A DNA stretch of 38,271 nucleotides from Gemmatimonadota bacterium. GTDB lineage: Bacteria; Gemmatimonadota; Gemmatimonadetes; Gemmatimonadales; Gemmatimonadaceae. The position numbers and the translations under genes are program-made. Location: NCBI GenBank assembly GCA_021413975.1, contig JAIOPJ010000047.1:1-38271 (forward strand). The letters are read 5' to 3'. Below the pieces are notes generated by a model. That model made no database searches. It had not been told where the DNA came from and saw only the letters and a list, made by a program, of their open reading frames with translations. Positions 34,416-38,271 of this stretch are shown one piece after another (within the stretch, counting starts at the first letter, position 1; each line of letters starts with the position of its first letter).

Positions 34416-35033
34416 CGCTCGGCGGCCGAGCTTGTTCGCCGCCACCTTCGCTCTGAGCCGGTCTTGAAACGCGCGGCGCTGCTTCGTGATCTCGTAGAGC
34501 ACAATGCCCGACGAAGTGCCCAGATTCAGACTCTCGATGATCCCGCCCATCGGAATATTGATGCAGAACTCACTTCGGTCCAGCGCCAGTGTACTGATGC
34601 CCGTACCCTCATTCCCGAACCAGACGGCGAGCTTCGTGTACTTCGTATAGTCCGCTTCATGCAGGATCACGTTCTTTCGTCCCTTCGTATGCGGCGACGT
34701 TACAGCCGAGACGAACCCCTTGCTCTCCAGATGGGCCAGACAACTCTCCGTGTCCGCGAACTTCCTCACGAAGCTCCATTTGATGGCTGATGCCGAGATG
34801 GCGCTGAGCTTCGGCCTCTCTCGCATCTCTTGCCAGTCATCGGGCAATGCGTTCGAGTCCGAGACGACGTACGCCTTCTCCACACCGAGGGCATTCACGT
34901 TGCGGATGACCGTGCCGATGTTCCTGAGGTCATCGGGATGCTCGATCACCGCGATCAGGTTCTTGCACCGCAGATGCCTGATCTTGTCCGCTCGCGCGCG
35001 GAGGGACGGTGTCGACTTCTTCGGCTCGTCCAT
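34410..35033 (-). CDS. SpoU/TrmH-family RNA 2'-O-ribose methyltransferase, cassette-borne
   Basis: 207 residues. All three SPOUT knot motifs are present: NIGTVIRNVNALG (N38), WFGNEGTGIS (N141, E142) and INIPMGGIIESLNLGTSSGI (residues 158-177) followed by VLYEITKQR. This family methylates the 2'-OH of a ribose in tRNA or rRNA using SAM; the target nucleotide is unknown. Base composition is visibly more A/T-rich than the core genes, fitting acquisition. The ATG is 21 nt after one attC R' and the TAA stop lies inside the next R'': the compact layout of an integron cassette. Confidence 0.9.
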   Translation of the reverse strand: MDEPKKSTPSLRARADKIRHLRCKNLIAVIEHPDDLRNIGTVIRNVNALGVEKAYVVSDSNALPDDWQEMRERPKLSAISASAIKWSFVRKFADTESCLAHLESKGFVSAVTSPHTKGRKNVILHEADYTKYTKLAVWFGNEGTGISTLALDRSEFCINIPMGGIIESLNLGTSSGIVLYEITKQRRAFQDRLRAKVAANKLGRRAV

Positions 35034-35055
35034 GTCGCTCGGTCTCTGTGAGTCG

Positions 35056-35188
35056 GTCTAACGTATGGTTGTGCTGTGACCGCTTTCAGACATTGCAGGT
35101 GGGCGGCCGCGCTGTACACAAAGGTACGAAAGGGCGCGGCCGCCCACCTGCTACCCTAGACGGCCGTCGGCACCAACTGCCGTTCTGC
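35056..35188 (-). repeat. attC-like site B (133 bp)
   Basis: On the reverse strand: R'' GCAGAAC (35188-35182), L'' GCAGTTGGTGCC, a long centre whose arms (35095-35112 and 35134-35151) form an 18-bp perfect inverted repeat GCAGGTGGGCGGCCGCGC, opposing arm GCACAACCATAC and R' GTTAGAC (35062-35056), a perfect GTTRRRY. Confidence 0.7.
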
Positions 35189-35304
35189 CGTGATCCGTCC
35201 GATCTGAGAAGTGTCGCGGCGTACCAGAGCTGATACATCACGCCTCCTCCGCACCGGAGCTCGCCGGTCGGCCCAAAGAGCGGTTGTGCGGTACCGGTTC
35301 CAAC

Positions 35305-37179
35305 TCAAGGTGTGACCACCTGTCTCCTGCGCGTCGCCGTCAGGAAGGCCGCGCTTTCGCTGAACGCTAGCACTGGCAGCGACCGCCCCACGGGCGCGAC
35401 ATCCGTCTGCACGCCAGCGGACAATCCCCACGAAACATTGAAGCCGTCCACGGCACTGAAATCCGGGATGTCGAACTCGTACGTGCTGGTGCCGACGCCT
35501 GAGTAAGCCCGCGTACCGACGATTGTCCAGTACTTGAGCGCACCGGTGGTCTGCTCGTAGACGACTTCGAGCTCGCCGTCGTACTCGGACTGCCACGTTC
35601 CTGCCGCGCGAAGTCGAGCATACGGAGCAGTCGCGAGCGTGCTGAGCGCCGGCTGTTCCAGCATCGGGCCCAGGGTGACGATCCTGTCGACGAACTCCCG
35701 GTTGTATTGTGCCGCGGACCGATAGTCGTCACCCGCGATGCCACCTCCCCTCAAGACGGTGATGACATGATAGTCTCCAGCCTGCAGTTGTGCCGTCGGC
35801 ACGCCGAATCGCGGGTAGCTCGTTGAGGATGTCAGCATGTTCTGAGGGTACTCGAGTGCCCCCACCACGCCTCTCGCGGTGGCGAAGGATGCACCGACTG
35901 TCAGGTCACCGCCATCGGCATTCGCGATCGTGAGGGTCGCAGTTGCAGGTGCGAACGCTTCGCTGCCGGCGAAATCCAACAAGGGGATCGTCGACCCCGC
36001 GGGATAGTTGACGGACCGACGCACGATGAACCGATCGGGCAGGCGCGAGGGGTCTCCGGAATCCGGGATACTGCGACTGGCCAGCAAGTCGGTGACACCA
36101 TCCGTGACGAAGTCCACTGGCGTCGAAGTGGCGGGGAAGCTGACGTCGGCACCACCGCCGCCTACGCGGATGCGCACCGCCTGTGACACCGACAGCCCCG
36201 CGACGTTAGCCGTCAGGGACTTGCGAGTCGGCGCCGAGTAGCAGGCCTCCTGTCCGATCGTGACGAGTTCGGAGATCGTCGCAAAGTTTATGAAGCCTGC
36301 CGGATACCCGTTGGTGGTCTGCACGTATGCGACAGTGCCTACGTCGGCGGTCAGCGTGAACGTGTAAGTGGCATTGGCGCCAACGGTCACTCGGGTGAAG
36401 GGTCCCGTTGTCCCGCTGCGGTAAGCAAACCACGCCGGCAAACTCGAGACATCGCACCACCGCCAGGCGACGGACCCGCCGGAACCCGCGACGGCGACGG
36501 TGAGGGAAATGGGCGCGGTCGCGGTGGCGCCGTCCATGCCGGTGCCACGCACCGTAACGACTGCGGTGCCGAGCGTCGCCCCGGCTGCGGCGCTCAGTGT
36601 GAGGACGCTCAGGGTGTCGGTGAGCGCGTTCGGGGTGAATGATGCCGTGAGACCCGAGGGAAGGCCTTCAACTGACAGGTCGACGGCGCCGGGGTAGTTG
36701 AAACGCACGATGGCAAGCGAGACCGTCGCGCGACCGCCGCGGGAGACGCTGAACGCAGCCCCCCCCGGCTGGATCACGAGCGGCGCTCGTTGCACCGTCA
36801 GGTTGTAAGGCTCCGTGTCGGCAGTCACTCCGGTGCCACTGGCCCGGATCGTGACGCTGGCGAAGCCAACGGGTGCCGTGGGTCCGACAGAGAGAGTCAG
36901 TGTGCTGGTGAGCGTGGAGCCGAGAAGCGACGCCGGCGCGAAGGTCGCCGTCACGTTCGCGGGCAACCCCTCAGCCGCGAGCGTCACCGCGCCCGAGTAG
37001 CCGCCGCCGCGTGTGAGTGAGATGATCGTCGTCTGCGACGCACCACGCGCAATGGTCGCGCTAGGCGCGCTCAACGCGATCGCGACGCTCGCCGTTGCCG
37101 GTGGTGCGGTCGGCTTGTCCCCGCCGGCGCATCCGCAGATGCTTGTGGCTAGGACGATGGCGATGCGTCGTGTCCACAT
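35305..37179 (-). CDS. Lipoprotein with tandem Ig-like repeats, cassette-borne
   Basis: 624 residues from the ATG at 37179, which has GAGGAG 7 nt upstream. MWTRRIAIVLATSICGC is a lipoprotein signal with the acylated Cys at 17. Two tandem beta-sandwich repeats follow (about 30-130 and 135-232), each with the same core: YSGAVTLAAEGLPANVTATF versus YPGAVDLSVEGLPSGLTASF. The rest is beta-rich with no catalytic motif recognised. Surface display or adhesion is inferred. At nearly 1.9 kb it is large for a cassette gene. Flanked by attC sites D and B; the stop lies 117 bp before the R'' of site B. Confidence 0.82.
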   Translation of the reverse strand: MWTRRIAIVLATSICGCAGGDKPTAPPATASVAIALSAPSATIARGASQTTIISLTRGGGYSGAVTLAAEGLPANVTATFAPASLLGSTLTSTLTLSVGPTAPVGFASVTIRASGTGVTADTEPYNLTVQRAPLVIQPGGAAFSVSRGGRATVSLAIVRFNYPGAVDLSVEGLPSGLTASFTPNALTDTLSVLTLSAAAGATLGTAVVTVRGTGMDGATATAPISLTVAVAGSGGSVAWRWCDVSSLPAWFAYRSGTTGPFTRVTVGANATYTFTLTADVGTVAYVQTTNGYPAGFINFATISELVTIGQEACYSAPTRKSLTANVAGLSVSQAVRIRVGGGGADVSFPATSTPVDFVTDGVTDLLASRSIPDSGDPSRLPDRFIVRRSVNYPAGSTIPLLDFAGSEAFAPATATLTIANADGGDLTVGASFATARGVVGALEYPQNMLTSSTSYPRFGVPTAQLQAGDYHVITVLRGGGIAGDDYRSAAQYNREFVDRIVTLGPMLEQPALSTLATAPYARLRAAGTWQSEYDGELEVVYEQTTGALKYWTIVGTRAYSGVGTSTYEFDIPDFSAVDGFNVSWGLSAGVQTDVAPVGRSLPVLAFSESAAFLTATRRRQVVTP

Positions 37180-37340
37180 GCGGATGCTCCTCGGTGGATT
37201 GCGGGTGTGGCGGCGCCTGAACGTGTCGGGGGAGGAATCCGCGAGGAGGCGCGCGTCGTCCACCCGCATCGGGATGCACTGTGTCCTCGAGTCTGCACGG
37301 ACATCTCAGTTCCTTAAGCGAGCGCGATGCGTGCGCGTAG

Positions 37341-37476
37341 GCATAACGTTTGGTTGTGCAGCGGTCGCTTCCAATAAGATGCAGGTGGGCGGCCGCGCCG
37401 AACCGTAAGGTACGAAAAAGCGCGGCCGCCCACCTGCTTCCCTGACCCGGCCGTCTGCACCAACCTCCGTTAGGGC
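37341..37476 (-). repeat. attC-like site D (136 bp)
   Basis: On the reverse strand: R'' CCCTAAC (within GCCCTAAC, containing the stop of the right-most gene), L'' GGTTGGTGCAG, a centre with 18-bp perfect arms (37381-37398 and 37420-37437, GCAGGTGGGCGGCCGCGC), L' CTGCACAACC and R' GTTATGC (37347-37341). L'' has one extra base relative to L' (GGTTG-G-TGCAG versus GGTTGTGCAG), the kind of unpaired base typical of attC. Confidence 0.72.
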
Positions 37477-38099
37477 GCACGCGCAAGGTAAGCAGCGATG
37501 GCTGGATGCGACCGCAACGCGGCGAACATCCGCATCTCCGGATCATGGCCATCCACGGTAGACACGCTTGCGGGTCCGACGGACATCTTCGTTATGATCG
37601 CCGGCGGCAGAGCCCCTGGGAGTACGAGCGCGTAGACTATGCGCGGTGCGATCATTTCGCCATCAACATGATCGACGAGTACCACGATCGTGGAGTCGCG
37701 AGCCGGTAGAACAAACGCGCTGTCGCGCACGATCAACGAATCAACGTGCCGGGCGGCATTCGACCTCGTGAAGTAGGCGGTCCAGGAGTAGAGCCCCAGT
37801 CCGCCACCTACAAACTGCCTCGCTGATGCGGACGTCCACTGCGCCTTCGCGAGGAAGCGCTCAACGTTCTGCTGCTCGGCGAGGGAGTCTCCCGGAACAC
37901 GCGGTCGATCTTCGAGCGTGCGGCGCCACAGTACAACGCCGCGCACCCACTGACGGAGCTGGTCGCCGTCCGACTCCTGCCCCTGCAGGACGACGCACTC
38001 GAATCGACTCGGCGCGACGCAGCTTCCGACCTGGCCGGAAGCGACCGTGGCACTCAGTGCCACAAATGCGGATGCCGCCAGCAGCGGAGTTAGTCGCAC
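37470..38099 (-). CDS. Exported hypothetical protein, cassette-borne
   Basis: 209 residues from the GTG at 38099, chosen because it opens a clean signal peptide (RLTPLLAASAFVALSATVAS then GQV). The mature part has two cysteines near its start (GSCVAPSRFECVVLQGQ), a helical charged middle (AEQQNVERFLAKAQWTSASA) and beta-like segments (STIVVLVDHVDGEMIAPRIV). Not recognised. The start is 29 nt after a GTTAGGGC core at 38136-38129 and the TAA stop is in the R'' of site D, so it fills one cassette. A longer reading frame to the window edge is possible but would cross the core motif. Confidence 0.72.
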   Translation of the reverse strand: MRLTPLLAASAFVALSATVASGQVGSCVAPSRFECVVLQGQESDGDQLRQWVRGVVLWRRTLEDRPRVPGDSLAEQQNVERFLAKAQWTSASARQFVGGGLGLYSWTAYFTRSNAARHVDSLIVRDSAFVLPARDSTIVVLVDHVDGEMIAPRIVYALVLPGALPPAIITKMSVGPASVSTVDGHDPEMRMFAALRSHPAIAAYLARAP

Positions 38100-38128
38100 G
38101 GTCCCTGGGAGCAGAAAGTTCGATTGCG

Positions 38129-38136
38129 GCCCTAAC
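38129..38136 (-). other. R' core of a further attC site (site E, mostly unresolved)
   Basis: Reverse-strand GTTAGGGC lies 29 nt before the GTG of the last gene and is the exact complement of that gene's trailing R'' (GCCCTAAC, 37469-37476). I could not delimit the rest of a site to its right: a 14-bp palindrome GCCGCGGCCGCGGC near 38208-38221 could be its centre, but the shared GTGGGCGG arm is absent. Confidence 0.4.
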
Positions 38137-38271
38137 GAGGGTGTAGAAAAACCTCTCAACTGATTCTGGTGCGGCGGCACGCTTGATGCAAGGAATACGC
38201 GGCAGATGATCGCCGCGGCCGCGGCATCTCCTCTCCTCTGCCCGCCTCGCTCATGGCCCGCTACAAGCACA

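Larger units (their letters stand above)
32410..38271 (-). mobile_element. Chromosomal-integron-like gene cassette array (integrase not in window)
   Basis: Five reverse-strand genes are separated by four structured sites, each bounded by core boxes of integron attC type: R'' near RYYYAAC directly after a gene, R' near GTTRRRY directly before the next. Three of the genes have their TAA stop inside the R'' box. The four sites share a GTGGGCGGCC-type arm, as expected of an array built by one integrase. For two cassettes the leading R' and the trailing R'' are exact 8-base complements (GTTAGACC/GGTCTAAC and GTTAGGGC/GCCCTAAC). By standard layout attI and intI should lie right of the window, with intI on the forward strand. 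Identification rests on motif reading; no folding or search was run. Confidence 0.72.

Noticed and set aside
33766..37476. The four palindromic sites as insertion-sequence ends or REP elements
   Set aside because: No transposase lies between them, there are no target duplications, the boundary boxes follow RYYYAAC/GTTRRRY, and stop codons fall inside the boxes; a cassette array explains more.
33766..37476. CRISPR array
   Set aside because: Spacing is irregular (hundreds to thousands of bases), the intervals are genes, and the repeats are long and variable; no cas gene is seen.
33766..37476. Opposite (forward) polarity of the cassette array
   Set aside because: Forward-strand GTTAGGC and GTTAGAC at sites A and C fit R' slightly better, but every gene would then be antisense in its cassette and the extra base would fall in L' instead of L''. 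Kept as a minor alternative.
1..38271. tRNA, rRNA, riboswitch or T-box leader
   Set aside because: Intergenic gaps were read on both strands; no cloverleaf, T-box or known aptamer core was recognised, including upstream of leuS.

Overview
The window is high-GC bacterial DNA, densely packed with short gaps. The gene mix suggests a soil or sediment Gemmatimonadota-like bacterium: a secreted Asp-box (VPS10-like) protein, a CBM9/DUF5916 outer-membrane protein, DUF2239, a caa3-type oxidase operon, a beta-N-acetylglucosaminyl-asparaginase with a Tat signal, and several Ala-rich signal peptides ending in AQ. This placement is inferred from gene content, not from a marker-gene tree. No rRNA or tRNA gene was seen.

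Layout. 1-4945 (reverse): two exported proteins in tandem, an Asp-box propeller protein and a large secreted glycoside-hydrolase-like protein that runs off the left edge. 5028-5665 (reverse): a VapBC toxin-antitoxin pair behind a perfect 30-bp palindrome. 5745-9819: small housekeeping or hypothetical genes (SAM methyltransferase, YaeQ, cytochrome c lipoprotein, cupin, DinB, rhomboid). 9820-12044: an inverted-repeat intergenic element, then a DUF2239-MATE operon behind a strong promoter that overlaps a palindrome. 12067-16162: an M20 amidohydrolase, DUF5916, and a second copy of the inverted-repeat element between convergent genes. 16163-21752: leuS, a chemoreceptor without a periplasmic sensor, a secreted alpha/beta hydrolase and an outer-membrane-like protein. 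21767-26428: a Tat-exported asparaginase, a Tat-like class V aminotransferase, an aspartate ammonia-lyase fused to an N-terminal cyclic-nucleotide-binding-like domain, and a small hypothetical. 26539-31886: the cytochrome c oxidase operon coxB-coxA-coxC-coxD with promoter and terminator, then ctaG.

The accessory part is 31887-38271. After a decayed hydrolase fragment, the right end looks like a gene-cassette array of a chromosomal integron read on the reverse strand. Five genes (exported 209-aa protein, Ig-like lipoprotein, SpoU/TrmH methyltransferase, small membrane protein, serine beta-lactamase-fold protein) are separated by four attC-like sites. These have R''/R' core motifs of the RYYYAAC and GTTRRRY type, nested imperfect palindromes, and stop codons lying inside the R'' box. 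For two cassettes, the core before the gene and the core after it are exactly complementary over 8 bases, as expected of a circularising cassette. No integrase gene is in the window; it should lie to the right.

Best leads: the integron-like array; the cNMP-domain/aspartase fusion, whose phosphate-binding cassette looks degenerate; the VapBC palindrome; and a set of TANNNT -10 motifs 6-7 nt before start codons that point to leaderless transcripts.
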